DNA of 33,261 nt from Hofstenia miamia. Taxonomy: Eukaryota; Xenacoelomorpha; Acoela; Hofsteniidae. Shown in pieces: positions 11,042-21,113 of the stretch (its first letter is position 1; each line of letters opens with the position of its first letter). Under the pieces are notes generated by a model. The model had not been told where the DNA came from, made no database searches, and saw only the letters and a program-made list of their open reading frames with translations. The stretch covers positions 747,199-780,459 of the forward strand of contig CABFPE010000303.1 of assembly GCA_900660155.1 (NCBI GenBank), read 5' to 3'. The translations under genes and the position numbers were made by a program.

Positions 11042-12340
11042 GGCAAACACGTAATGTACTATTCATTACAAATTAAGGCAACTCAATTATTTCACGTCTA
11101 AGCAGAAAAATATTGCTACTGGCATTCCATCAATATTTGATTGAATTTCGGGGAAATTCATTGTTCCGAATACACCGGACAATTTGTACGCATTTGTTGT
11201 AGATTCTTCGCTTCTGTGCATAATCTCCTGTCAGTCCATAACATTTGATTTTGGAATTGTCGTTTACAATATTGGAAAAAGTTTTGGTACGACGTTTATC
11301 TAGTTCTTTTGGAGATACTTCGATTCCATCCTCAACATCTTTGCCATGAGATGAAGTAACGAAGTTCCAATTTTTTTTTCAAAAACATCAACAACCAAAC
11401 AACCATTGCGAAATTGGAAAGTTGGACGGTCACTTCAAATTGCAATTTCACGAAATTATTTACGTTCATTGTAAAATCATTGATCATCACAGATGCAATG
11501 AAATTTTATCATGTTCTAAAATATCTGAAATGATAATAGCAAAATTTTCACTTTGTCTCTTATAATAATCAGTCGCAAATGCAACTATTATTTCAATGTC
11601 CGCTTTGAATTTCATCTTCGAAAAACGTTCGCTAGTACTGAAAAGCATTCGATTTCTAATATTAAAAATGAAGACAATGAAACCCAATGCTCCTATTTGA
11701 TTGATAAATTTTTAAAGTATTTGGAAACTGAAAAAATTGATCTCATCAAGATCTTTACAATGCACATGCACATAGACTATAAAACTCTTAGTCACATAGT
11801 GCAAAAATTTCTTGATATAAGGCCATAAAACAATTTCACCAGCATAAATTAATTTTCGCAACAAATCTCACATAATGTTCGTTTTGCGTAGAATTCTTCA
11901 CAAACTTTTTTCCCGGAAATTGAATGCCTGATATCGTCACTGTAATGAAATATTCCTACTTCTTTAACTCTGCTTCAATTGTTCGAATATGATGTGTTTT
12001 TTTGGTATAGAAATCGAAGATATATTTCTCAGCAAGCTCGCGAATGAGATGCTTGTGCGTGATTGACTATAAAACATACTCGTATTTCTCTTGATTTGAA
12101 AATGGGCCTCTATGATTTACAAGTGATTCATTTCTTAAAGCATTTCCACAATTCTATCTCTTCTGTAATTAGTTTCTTTCCCAACTAATCTGAGTTTATT
12201 TTTGGCACTCCTTAAGCTATTTACGATATACTGAAACATTGTTCAGAAATTGATTCACAGTCACAAATAAGACAATGTAACATCATTTAGTTACTAAAAT
12301 ATGTTTTATTGTTTATGAGGGCACTAAATAGGAGTTGATA
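10623..12340. other. No gene recognised; weak minus-strand coding trace
   Basis: On the minus strand at about 11135-11352 a frame of about 70 codons reads EVSPKELDKRRTKTFSNIVN and GDYAQKRRIYNKCVQIVRCI. A second, 91-codon frame lies on the plus strand at 11553-11828. I recognise neither. They may be remains of the element whose end is at 12448. Confidence 0.3.
11002..11033. repeat. (TA)n microsatellite
   Basis: About 16 TA dinucleotides without interruption. Confidence 0.95.
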
Positions 12341-12344
12341 TATG

Positions 12345-12448
12345 TCATTGTGCCAGGCCACAATTATGGCGGTACACAAGTTGACCTAATTTTTCACTAG
12401 TAAACTATTTGTGCAGCCCAATTTTGGCGGTAAATCGAGGTTATACTG
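12345..12448. mobile_element. Solitary pogo/Tigger-like terminus
   Basis: Read on the minus strand, the sequence begins CAGTATAACCTCGATTTACC next to TA (12449-12450), matching the pogo/Tigger style of terminal repeat. A related word recurs inside: ACCGCCAAAATTGGGC at about 12418 and ACCGCCATAATTGTGGCC at about 12360. I did not find the opposite terminus within the window, so only one end is supported. Confidence 0.5.
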
Positions 12449-12451
12449 TAA

Positions 12452-13281
12452 TGAGAAAATGCGAAAAATTCGACTGACTAACCTTTAACTTCATGAAAAT
12501 GAAAGTGTAATAAGTAAACTAGACATTGAATTACACTCCAACATACGAAATGAGCTTATTAAATTTTATTTAGATTAATATTATCAGGATTGCTTATGGA
12601 AATGGACATTTCAATTCCATTCAATATCCAGATCTCTTTTATAACACAATGTTTCATGCATCTTAAAACACCATTTGCAATATTGTCTCCCTAGTAGTTC
12701 GCTTTTTTGTAAATTAATAGACAATATTATCAAAATCATACCAACTGAACAAATCACCATCAATATTATAATTGGCATGTACAAAGACATGATTTTTATT
12801 TAACAAGAACATATGCCAACTATTTTAATGCATCTCAATGGATTAACATTTAGAATCCACAATTGCAGCATTCTGTTTGCACTTTATTGAATCTACATTT
12901 CAAGTTTTAAAAGCAAACTTCGAACCATTATTATGCTATCTTTTACATATTCAGGAACATTAATGACCTCGATAGAGCGTGTAAACTCAACACAAATGTA
13001 ACATTAATCAAGAGAATATTTACACCAATATTATTGAAAAAATTGACAAGCAGTCCCAAATAATGGATATCCTCACCATCTCTTAAGATAATATTTCTTC
13101 AAAACTTAAGAAACATATATTGGAGCTTACCATATATTGAATAAAGAGAAAACCACCTAAAACAACAAATTCAAAACATCAATAGAAAATTACGCAACTA
13201 TGAAACAAAAATAATTCAAACATTTACTTAAAGACTTCATCATTTTTTCAGTAACAAAGATCCTATTTAGCAAAATCTGCA

Positions 13282-13283
<2 letters not shown>
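12452..13283. other. No gene recognised
   Basis: A+T-rich sequence without an open frame of note. Confidence 0.5.

Positions 13284-13329
<46 letters not shown>
13284..13329. repeat. (TA)n microsatellite
   Basis: About 23 TA dinucleotides, ending in TGTATATA. Confidence 0.95.
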
Positions 13330-13336
<7 letters not shown>

Positions 13337-13714
13337 AGGCGGTGTGTACTCTACAATTAAGAGAATTATAATTATGATATTTGAAGAAACTTAGCATTAG
13401 TAAAATAGTATTTTTCGATTACTGTTGCACACTTTGACATTTTAAGCTCCATTTCAAATTAACCAAATTGTATCAAATTTAAAGTTTCTATATTTTTTAG
13501 TCTCAATGAATGAAGCAAAACGAAAAATTTTAGTGTATACATTAGAAATATTTATTATTATTATTAATGTGCATTAGCTTAGAGAACGTGATAGGTTGTA
13601 AGGTGTAGCAGTTAAAACTACATGATTAATACGAAGCAATATAATTGATAACCAAAAATTTAGAAGAACATTTCATAATTTGAATCTTAAGAGGCGCAAA
13701 TTCTTTAGAAATTT

Positions 13715-13978
13715 TTAGACGTTCTTTCTTGTGGACACAGTTTTGGCAGTTTTCTTTATGGTCGTGGTAGTAGGAATGTGTTTTTCTAATTCAGAACTAT
13801 AAAAATCAAGCACTGATTGCACTTCTTTGCGTGAACTTGGAGCAACATAATTTCTTTTGCTGTAAATTCGCTGTGGCCTGTTTAGTATAAATGTATGAGC
13901 TTTAAACAAATCAGGTCTAATGTTTTCTTTGCTGTTAATCTGTTTCCCACACTTTTCTAATAGCAGTAGTTCATATTA
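13715..13978 (-). other. Coding-like frame of about 87 codons, unrecognised
   Basis: Open on the minus strand from 13978 to a stop at 13715. It reads YELLLLEKCGKQINSKENIR, then DLFKAHTFILNRPQRIYSKR, then APSSRKEVQSVLDFYSSELE. The composition is protein-like and the frame lacks stops in A+T-rich surroundings. Only the last 64 codons follow a Met. It lies just downstream, on the same strand, of the DD37E transposase remnant but does not resemble a Tc1 C-terminus. It could be an exon or part of another element. Confidence 0.3.
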
Positions 13979-14114
13979 TTTTCCACTGTGTTCCTCTTGT
14001 AACAAAACAAGAGTATAGGTTCGACCCCCTTTTCTTGTATATACGGCCTTAGAAAACATTTTAATGAATTATATGCTTTTTTTCAAATCATTATATGTGT
14101 TTTTCCCTTCGACA

Positions 14115-14640
14115 TTAGTATAGAACACAGACATTTATGGATTGAATATTAATAGTTGATGAGGCATTCTTTGAAATAATTTGTAGAATTTGATTGTCCA
14201 TAGAATCCTTCAAATTCTGAATCTCTTCAGATGTGAAGCTTCGACTTACATCCGCAATGGCACTTCGGAGCTCATCATTGCTGGTAAATTGACGTCTGCT
14301 CTCATACAACTTCCGCTTCATCATGCCCCACAAATTCTCGATTGGACTCAAATTGGGGGAGCATGCAGGCCAATTCATTTTTCTGGGTCCAGATAATCCC
14401 AACTTTTCCAGGTACACCTTCGTTTTCTTGAAAGCATCTGACGGCGCGTTGTCCTGCATAAAAATCGTCGTCCGCTTGAAAGTGATCTTCTGCTTCTTCA
14501 ACCCAAGGTTCAAAGGAAAGCTATGTAGGTGTCTGCAGTCATTTTGACTCCGTCATGCACTCTCCAAGGACCAACCAAAACTCCAATTATTCCTCCCCAA
14601 ATCATTATGCCCCCACCCTTGAAAATCTCGATTTTCATGT
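14115..14640 (-). pseudogene. Tc1-like transposase remnant, DD37E
   Basis: The minus-strand frame 14513-14115 holds the C-terminal part of a DDE transposase: FMQDNAPSDAFKKTKVYLEK, then NWPACSPNLSPIENLWGMMK. The second catalytic Asp (in MQDNAPS) and the Glu (in PIENLW) are separated by 37 residues, the DD37E spacing known from ITmD37E/TRT-type elements. Upstream, after a frameshift near 14515, GGGIMIWGGIIG and VHDGVKMTADTY continue the same domain up to about 14640. The N-terminal helix-turn-helix half and the first Asp are missing. SPN replaces the usual SPD. Terminal repeats were not found. Confidence 0.88.
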
Positions 14641-15100
14641 TTTCCTCTCTGTTCGGTTTCGGTTTTGTTCAGTATAACGCTGAGCCTTAACTACAGATGC
14701 TATGAGAAAATCTACGGATAATATAACAAATCGCAATTTCATTGTACACGTAAACAACAATCTTGAGCAAGAAGGGTTATGAGGAAACTGAGGACAGTGT
14801 TCTTCATTTTTCAAAAGTTAAATAAAATTGAAAAATATTAATTCAATAAACAACGATTGCTCAATAAAGGAAGAATTACGAAAATTTTTAACGGAGAAAA
14901 ACCAGCAATTGGCAAAGCACACATTGTAAAACCCTGTAAACATTTAAACATGATTGAAATTTCCGTATTTTTAGAAGTTTTTCGTTCATTGTGTGACTTT
15001 AACATTTATGTACATTTTTACTCTTTATGAATTCTTAGTGTTCGTATAATTAAAAACTAAGAAATTTTAAAGGCAAGTAATCACCATTTCTTTAAAGAAG

Positions 15101-15172
15101 TGTACAGAGCTCCCAACATATATGAGAAATTTGTAGAGAGCTCCCAAATATATCTAACATTTGTATAGAGCG

Positions 15173-15202
<30 letters not shown>
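15101..15202. repeat. Three ~30-bp tandem units running into (TA)n
   Basis: Units starting at 15101, 15132 and 15162 share TGTAnAGAGCnCCnA followed by an A+T-rich tail. The third merges into a TA tract (15175-15202). This is a small minisatellite abutting a microsatellite. Confidence 0.75.
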
Positions 15203-15205
<3 letters not shown>

Positions 15206-15833
15206 GCCCTTTGTAACATACTAATGCTGAAACTTCATTATAAACGACGAATTCTGAAAAAAAATGACTGTAAAAAACACGAATCGCCTTTTTGGGTCTA
15301 AAAATTAAGGAGAATGCAAAATTTTCGAAATTTTTTAGTTAGCGTATCTCAGTACCCTCTCAAAAATGTATCCTACTGGATTAATGGGTCTAAAAATTTA
15401 AAATGAAAAAAATTTTTTTTTCTGTTTTTCACAGATATTCGTCGTTTGTAATATATCTCAGCAAAAATGCTTGGATCGACTTCACACCTAGTTCATTAGC
15501 TCCCAAATTAAAAACTACATCTACTAAATTTCTTTAAAGATTTATAGGATATGGTATAATATCTTTGATTACTATGTACTTAACAATATTATATGGTTAT
15601 TGAATTTCAAGACTTTCGAGTTTGCTGTGGCCAAGAAATTAATCAACAATGGCTCTAGTAAATGGAATAGGCACTAATGTAATGCACATGATTAAGAAAC
15701 TGTTAAAATTGCGAAATCATTAATATAAAAAAATTTTTTGGTTAAAACGACGAAAATTGCTACAAACGGCGTATATTTATGGGAATGATTATAAATGACG
15801 AATATAAATGTGGCATTAATTACAAACGGCGAA
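15203..15833. mobile_element. Candidate element bounded by inverted TTCGCCnTTTGTAA arms inside TA tracts
   Basis: TTCGCCCTTTGTAA (15203-15216) directly follows one TA tract, and its inverse TTACAAACGGCGAA (15820-15833) directly precedes another, with 13 of 14 matching. TAATGC lies just inside both arms. Related ACAAACGGCG / ATAAATGACG words are spaced about 30 bp apart at 15761, 15790 and 15821, and variants occur at 15239 and 15436. The interior is non-coding. It looks like an element inserted in a TA microsatellite, but I cannot name a family. Confidence 0.4.
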
Positions 15834-16146
15834 TATATATATATATATNNNNNNNNNNNNNNNNNNNNNNNNNNNNNNNNNNNNNNNNNNNNNNNNNNNN
15901 NNNNNNNNNNNNNNNNNNNNNNNNNNNNNNNNNNNNNNNNNNNNNNNNNNNNNNNNNNNNNNNNNNNNNNNNNNNNNNNNNNNNNNNNNNNNNNNNNNNN
16001 NNNNNNNNNNNNNNNNNNNNNNNNNNNNNNNNNNNNNNNNNNNNNNNNNNNNNNNNNNNNNNNNNNNNNNNNNNNNNNNNNNNNNNNNNNNNNNNNNNNN
16101 NNNNNNNNNNNNNNNNNNNNNNNNNNNNNNNNNNTATATATATATA
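15834..16146. other. Assembly gap within a TA microsatellite
   Basis: TA repeats lead in (15834-15848) and out (16135-16146), with 286 unresolved bases at 15849-16134. The true tract length, and any insertion in it, is unknown. Confidence 0.98.
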
Positions 16147-16250
16147 GTACATATTTGAATTGGAAAGTTCTCTGCTCCTGTATTCTCAAAAATGTATTTT
16201 AGATTAAATATTTAATTTTATCAGGTCAAAAGTATTGTAAAACACTAATA

Positions 16251-17419
16251 CAGGGTGGGGCATAAGTGACTCCCGGATTACAGTCGCCTACTCAAAGCTC
16301 AGTATAACACATTTTTACACGAACAGTATAAAAACTTTATTAGCAAGAATGAAAATTTACTGAAAGTCAGTTCAAAATTGATTGCCATCCGCATCCAAGC
16401 AGGCTTCTAATCTAGACGGTAAAGTCTCACAAGCTCGAGACACAATATCGGGCTTCAGCTGATGGAACTCATCCATAATTGCCTGTTCCAGCTCATCTAA
16501 ATTGTGAAGACGTCTTGCATAAACTTTGTTCTTGATGTACCCGCACAGGAAATAATCGCAGACTATTAAATTCGGAGATCGTGATGGCCACTCCACGTCT
16601 CCCAATCCAACGGTTATGAAAATGCTCGTTCAGCCAGTCTCGAACGGCTCTTGACCAATGAGGTGGCGCTCTATCTTGCTGGAACACGAATTTATGGTAA
16701 TTAGGTAAAGCAGTTAAAGCTGGCCAAAACTGTGTTTCTAGCATTTGTAGATAACGCTCCCCATTACGTTTTCACGAGTGATAAATAACCCGATGACACC
16801 TGTTGCAAGAATGCTGGCCCAAACAGTCAGGCCTGGAGTTGCCACACGTCTCGTGACATTTAGATGTGGGTTCTCAGCGGCGTATTAGACAACGTTGTGG
16901 CGGTTCACTGTCCCATCAATTGCGAAATGTGACTCATCACTCCATATGATGTGTTGCACCAACTGCTCATCGTTGTGTAGCTTGCCTAACAAATCTTCAC
17001 AAAATTGTACGCGACGATCATGGTCGTCCTCGCTTAGCTCTTGTACCAAACGTGGTATATAATTTCGTAGACCCAAGTTGCTTAATGAGTCGCTGAGAGA
17101 GCGTCGGGATATGCGACGAGCTGAGGTAGACGGATTATCAGAGAAATGCTGTTGAACCACATCTTTCACCTCGAACTGCGAGATGCATCGCATACCGACT
17201 CACTCTCTTCGCATTAATAGTTTTACTACCTGGTGCTGGTGTGTTGCGTTCTTTCCTCCACCAACGCTGAATTGAGACATTGTTCTCTAGAAGATACTTC
17301 TGCTTGACAATCCATACACTATTGAGCCGAAAATGACAGCTGCAATTCAAGACACAGTGGTGAACATATGTGCATGCAATATTAATTTCTAATCCGAGAG
17401 TGACCTATGCCCCACCCTG
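16251..17419 (-). mobile_element. Mariner-like DD41D transposon with complete ends
   Basis: The 1169-bp element starts CAGGGTGGGGCATAAGTGAC at 16251. Its right end at 17419 reads, inverted, CAGGGTGGGGCATAGGTCAC; over 29 bp, 26 match. TA lies on both sides (16249-16250 and 17420-17421), the target duplication of the IS630-Tc1-mariner superfamily. The transposase lies on the minus strand and is disabled. Confidence 0.93.
16372..17350 (-). pseudogene. Mariner-like DD41D transposase pseudogene
   Basis: In order on the minus strand: N-terminal region (VKQKYLLENNVSIQRWWRKE), linker RISRRSLSDSLSNLGLRNYI and RLVQELSEDDHDRRVQFCED, first catalytic site IIWSDESHF, ATPGLTVWASILATGVIGLF, second site FVFQQDRAPPHW, VRDWLNEHFHNRWIG, and third site WPSRSPNLIVCDYF. 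With the frame change bridged by reference to the family, 41 residues separate the last two Asp, the DD41D arrangement of rosa/Visitor-type elements. Damage: a frame change near 17190, a TAA at 16885-16887, and frame changes near 16750 and 16610. The C-terminus ends normally just inside the left terminal repeat. The breaks are few and the ends sharp, so loss of function appears fairly recent. Confidence 0.92.
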
Positions 17420-17600
17420 TATTTGCATGGCCTTTGATATATAGCTTATTTGACTTATGTAGTTATTCGCCTATGGCCTCATTTTTCTTTATAGAAGCTT
17501 CACTTGCGTTGTTTCCCTCGCAATGCTGCACTACCCATAAAATGGAAAGGGTGTATTTTGAAATTAATTACTTCCGTGTCAATTTGTTGCTCATCTTTAG

Positions 17601-17755
17601 AATTCAATTCGACACAATTTGTCACTTCACAACAGATTTCTGAAAACGCGAAACGATGTTTCGGGCAAATCGAGTTACTGGAGTCTTTCTGATATCAACG
17701 TAGAAACATCATCAAGCACATCCCCTGTTGTGAAGGAAGAGTTTGATTACAACAG
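17601..17755 (+). CDS. foxo: FoxO-like forkhead gene, exon with recognition helix and wing 1
   Basis: The exon opens straight after CTTTAG with [13 protein letters not shown], the recognition helix that contacts the DNA major groove. It continues [14 protein letters not shown]. Only FoxO proteins carry the GKSSxW wing (GTGKSSWW in most animals). The start is phase 0 and joins exactly to GWK of the preceding exon, restoring GWK-NSIRHN. The rest is Ser/Thr-rich (VETSSSTSP) followed by VVKEEFDYN, in which VKEE fits a sumoylation-type consensus. The Arg-rich second wing with the RxRxxS Akt/14-3-3 site that normally follows the FoxO forkhead is not visible. The donor is AG|GTAGT (17756), a weaker donor than that of the previous exon, and leaves phase 2. 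Neighbours are a dead mariner-like element immediately upstream (16251-17419) and an 11.1-kb intron downstream. Confidence 0.88.
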
Positions 17756-17921
17756 GTAGTACAAATTCAATGCACAATTTCAAAGGTTAATGTGCCTTTA
17801 CCAGATTTTCTTTATTCAAATTTTTTTCCAAAAATGAACCCTGGCCTTTGGATGATAATTGTTATATAATTTATTGAAATTCCTTGTTTTATTCTAAAAC
17901 CGTCTGCTTTCTTCAAACGCA

Positions 17922-17962
17922 TTAACCCTGGTAGCCCCGGGTGGAGCACATTGTACTCCACC
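17922..17962 (+). mobile_element. Lone piggyBac-like terminus
   Basis: TTAA (17922-17925) is followed by CCCTGGTAGCCCCGG and then a 23-nt palindrome at 17940-17962 (arms GGTGGAG / CTCCACC, 10 of 11 pairs matching). TTAA, a C-run and a subterminal palindrome is the layout of piggyBac-type ends. I did not find an inverse copy followed by TTAA, so the other end is missing or beyond recognition. Confidence 0.5.
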
Positions 17963-19570
17963 GTTTGTTTTTGTTACCGATGAACATTAAATGGAGAACG
18001 CTTCAGTCTGAAATTTTATTTCGGTTCAGAAACTATTGAATACATTTGATCACCGGAATATTTTTCTTAGCAGCGGCTCGGTTTGCGATCCCTGGGTATA
18101 CTGTCACAAATATTGTTTCCAGGGGAATTTCTTTCCTATTATTGAAATCTTTATAGCAATAGTGTCCTGAAAATCCAATTTTTATGTAATAGCTCTTAAA
18201 TTTACAATGAAGACAACTGTAAATGTACAAGAAAGGTCTTGTGCAAATAATTAGTGACACCATTGCGTGAAATATGAAAAAATGGGTTTTTTAAGTTGTT
18301 CTTTGCATGACAAGTAACTATTGTCCCAAATTTCATGTAAAAATACCAATTCTATTTGAAATTATACTGATTTGTTTACGGTAGCTACTAGGGAATAAAA
18401 TTTTTAAAATTTAAGTCAGTCCCCCTAAACGTTTTAACACAGGACTCATACTTACTCAAATTACATGAATATTTTTTAATTATGCAAATTAATGTTACCA
18501 TAGCAACGAATTAATGAGATTTTAAGGCTTTAGTTTTTCAATCATATCTTTTGACAAGAGAGAGATACAGTGCTCAAATCTCACTGATTTTGTCAGATAA
18601 AGATATGGATACGACTTAAACTGAAAATAATTTCAGAACTTCTAATATTTTTTAGATTACCGATGTTTTTTTAAAGCGGTGTTACGCCGAGGTAATTACA
18701 GATGGACGATAGTCATAAAATCAAAAGATTTCAGTTTAAGTCCTAGCTATAAACAGTAAAGATTTCATTAAATTTTAACGAAAAATATATTTTACTGTTT
18801 AAAATCTTACCAAAAAATGCAGAAAATTGATGATTTTATACAAGAGGTCCAATAAATCATTTTTGCAAAGTTTGATGATATCTTATTGATTGGTTTACAT
18901 ATCACATCCTAGATGGTACCACATTACAGTGCATCATTTCTGACTTGTAAATTGTCAAATACTTTTATCAAATTAATGTTTTTTATACGAATTTTTACAG
19001 ATTTTCTGACAATTTCCTGTTTTATATTGTGTAGTTAAAAAATTCAAAATATTTTACCGTTTTTGCCGCTTGATGATTAAAAACTTATTACTTTGTGTAA
19101 GAAAACATTCTGAATAATTCAGAAATGTGAAAATCCAAAAATGAAAAAATTTTCAAAAAATTCGATTTTCATTGACAACTAGCTATCTTAAAATATTTTA
19201 AAAAGCTGCTTTTGTGCGCTAATTGAATTAGTTGCTTAGGCATCTTATTTTTTTTAGTATTTTCTTGTTATATTAACTTGCAAAATATGAAAACAGAACT
19301 GAAAAAGGTTTTCCAAAATTTCTGAGCGTCAATTGTGACTTTTTTCAAAGAATGTTTTAGAGAGTACGGGCAATTTGTTTTAAAAATTTATAAGTAACAA
19401 GCATGTAAATTGGTGTGGAGAAATGGCAATTGCTTAAGAAACTTGCTGCAGCACAGTGATTTAACTATTGTAGTTTTAGCACTTATACGGTTTGTATTTT
19501 ATTTTGTTAGCTGTATCAAGTCGTTCACATCTAGAAATATTGGACATATCTGGCATAAAATGACGTCAAA
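17963..19570. other. No gene recognised
   Basis: Long A+T-rich intronic sequence. A 76-codon minus-strand frame (18033-18263) has no motif I recognise. Confidence 0.5.
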
Positions 19571-19573
19571 TCA

Positions 19574-19650
19574 GTAATATAGCAGAATGGTTAAAATGAG
19601 AGCAGATCCTTTGCGTTGCACCATCAGGTTTGAAGTCTCGATCATCCATG
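19574..19650 (+). repeat. tRNA-like (SINE-type) Pol III promoter remnant
   Basis: TAGCAGAATGG (19579-19589) resembles a tRNA A box and GGTTTGAAGTC (19627-19637) a B box, at tRNA-like spacing. The sequence does not fold into a full cloverleaf, because the acceptor ends do not pair. It is not a working tRNA; a tRNA-derived SINE head or a decayed tRNA is possible. Confidence 0.3.
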
Positions 19651-20879
19651 GTATCTTCATGAGATGCTTTTAATTGTATTTATATTTTTCATTGCCAGTT
19701 GGTATTTTCTGTTCACAATTTCTAGATGAACTTCATAAACATCATTCATTTAAGTCGTAGGTTGCGCAAATTGCATCATTTGAAGACTAGGAACAGTTTT
19801 TTATTTTTTAAACTAGACGTCTGAGAATGACAACCGGAACTGGGTTTTCAATTTCTTAATATTAATTATTCACGCCATGTGTATCATCTTCATTGTTTCG
19901 TTCAATTTCTACGTGTCTTAATCAAAAGAAACTTTACATTACCGACAGAAGATAGTTTTTTTTTAAATGATTAATAGAATAAACACAGAGCAGGATAATC
20001 GAGGCCAGTAAGAATAACTTTTTTACATGGTAAGATCCACATAAAATGCTCTTTCGGTCTGATTTGGAATTTTTCCAGTGAACTCAAATTTTTTCAGAAA
20101 TATTGCAGTTACATGAAGTTCTAAACAGTTCACTAGTTGGCAACTTAAAATAATTAGAATTTCATTATTAAATATTAAAATTTATTGTAATCATTGAAGA
20201 TTATTAGGATTCTTAATGATTCTGAAGGTAATGAAAATTTGACACAAACATATGTATGAGAACCCATTTTTTACATTAAGTAAAAATTCGTAGTGTTCCA
20301 TTTCCACAATGATGTATAATTTCTTCGGATAACAGTTTTGCAAGAATTTGATTGTTTGCTTTTGATTGCCTCTGGTGGTTTCAGAGTAAGTAATTGGTGC
20401 TGTTTATGATGGTAGTTAAAAAATTCTATTAATTTGAAAGATCTTAATAATGTTAATCAAGAACTGTTAATGATATGAACATAAGATTTTATTGGCAAAC
20501 TTGGAATGTTTGCTTACTCATTCAAAGGCTGATTTCATTCTTTTGTTATAGTCATTACATCTCAAGTTCAGAGAATTTAAATGAACAAAGTTCTTCTGCA
20601 TAATTGCATTGTTTGGCTTAACCATCCATTCTGGATACCTTCTGACAGTTTATTCGCAATGAATAGCGCTTCGCATAAATCCTTCTTCCATTTAAATACT
20701 ATATTTTAGAATACTTATGTTTATTAAAAAGTTATCCAAATATCCGTTTTCAAGTAGTTTTTTTCCATAAATGTGTTTTTATAAAAACAATAATAATTCT
20801 TGAAGCGTTCTTGATTGATAACAGCTAATGATATTTTGATGTTTTTATGCTAATAATTCAAAAAGTCTTTTTGAATGAA
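19651..20879. other. No gene recognised
   Basis: A+T-rich intronic sequence without open frames or repeats that I can name. Confidence 0.5.
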
Positions 20880-21113
20880 GATAGAACATTAAAGAGAGTG
20901 TCAAATCTCTTTTAAAATCAGGAAAAGAGCTCATTTTTGAAAATGACTGACTGGTGGAGAGATTGAGGGTCTTTTTTGAATTGTGATGACTCTTATTAAT
21001 TTTACTCAAGAATAATTAAAANGATAGAACATTAAAGAGAGTGTCAAATCTCTTTTAAAATCAGGAAAAGAGCTCATTTTTGAAAATGACTGACTGGTGG
21101 AGAGATTGAGGGT
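20880..21113 (+). repeat. 91-bp perfect direct repeat across a single N
   Basis: Bases 20880-20970 and 21023-21113 are identical, starting GATAGAACATTAAAGAGAGT and ending GATTGAGGGT. A lone N at 21022 immediately precedes the second copy, and both copies are followed by a TTTTACTCAAGAAT word. The most likely cause is two contig ends whose overlap was not merged; a genuine tandem duplication is the alternative. Confidence 0.9.

Larger units (their letters stand above)
5296..17600 (+). other. foxo: 12.3-kb intron splitting the forkhead domain
   Basis: GTAAGT at the left end and CTTTAG at the right. The position between GWK and NSIRHN is the conserved FoxO intron site. The intron holds hAT-like miniature elements, a deleted hAT transposon, a pogo-like end, a DD37E transposase remnant, microsatellites, an assembly gap and a DD41D element, all annotated separately. 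I see no further forkhead-matching exon in it. Confidence 0.85.

Noticed and set aside
13960..14040. Possible tRNA with a good B box (GGTTCGACCCCC at about 14018)
   Set aside because: T-stem and acceptor arms do not pair and the A box is poor, so the B-box match is probably chance.
14190..14547. Two plus-strand frames of 68 and 74 codons
   Set aside because: Antisense shadows of the DD37E transposase on the minus strand.
15692..16202. Four overlapping frames through the N block
   Set aside because: They are open only because the gap contains no stop codons; flanking residues are TA-repeat translation.
17407..17692. Two plus-strand frames of 78 and 62 codons
   Set aside because: They overlap the forkhead exon in the wrong frame; the true frame is fixed by [13 protein letters not shown].
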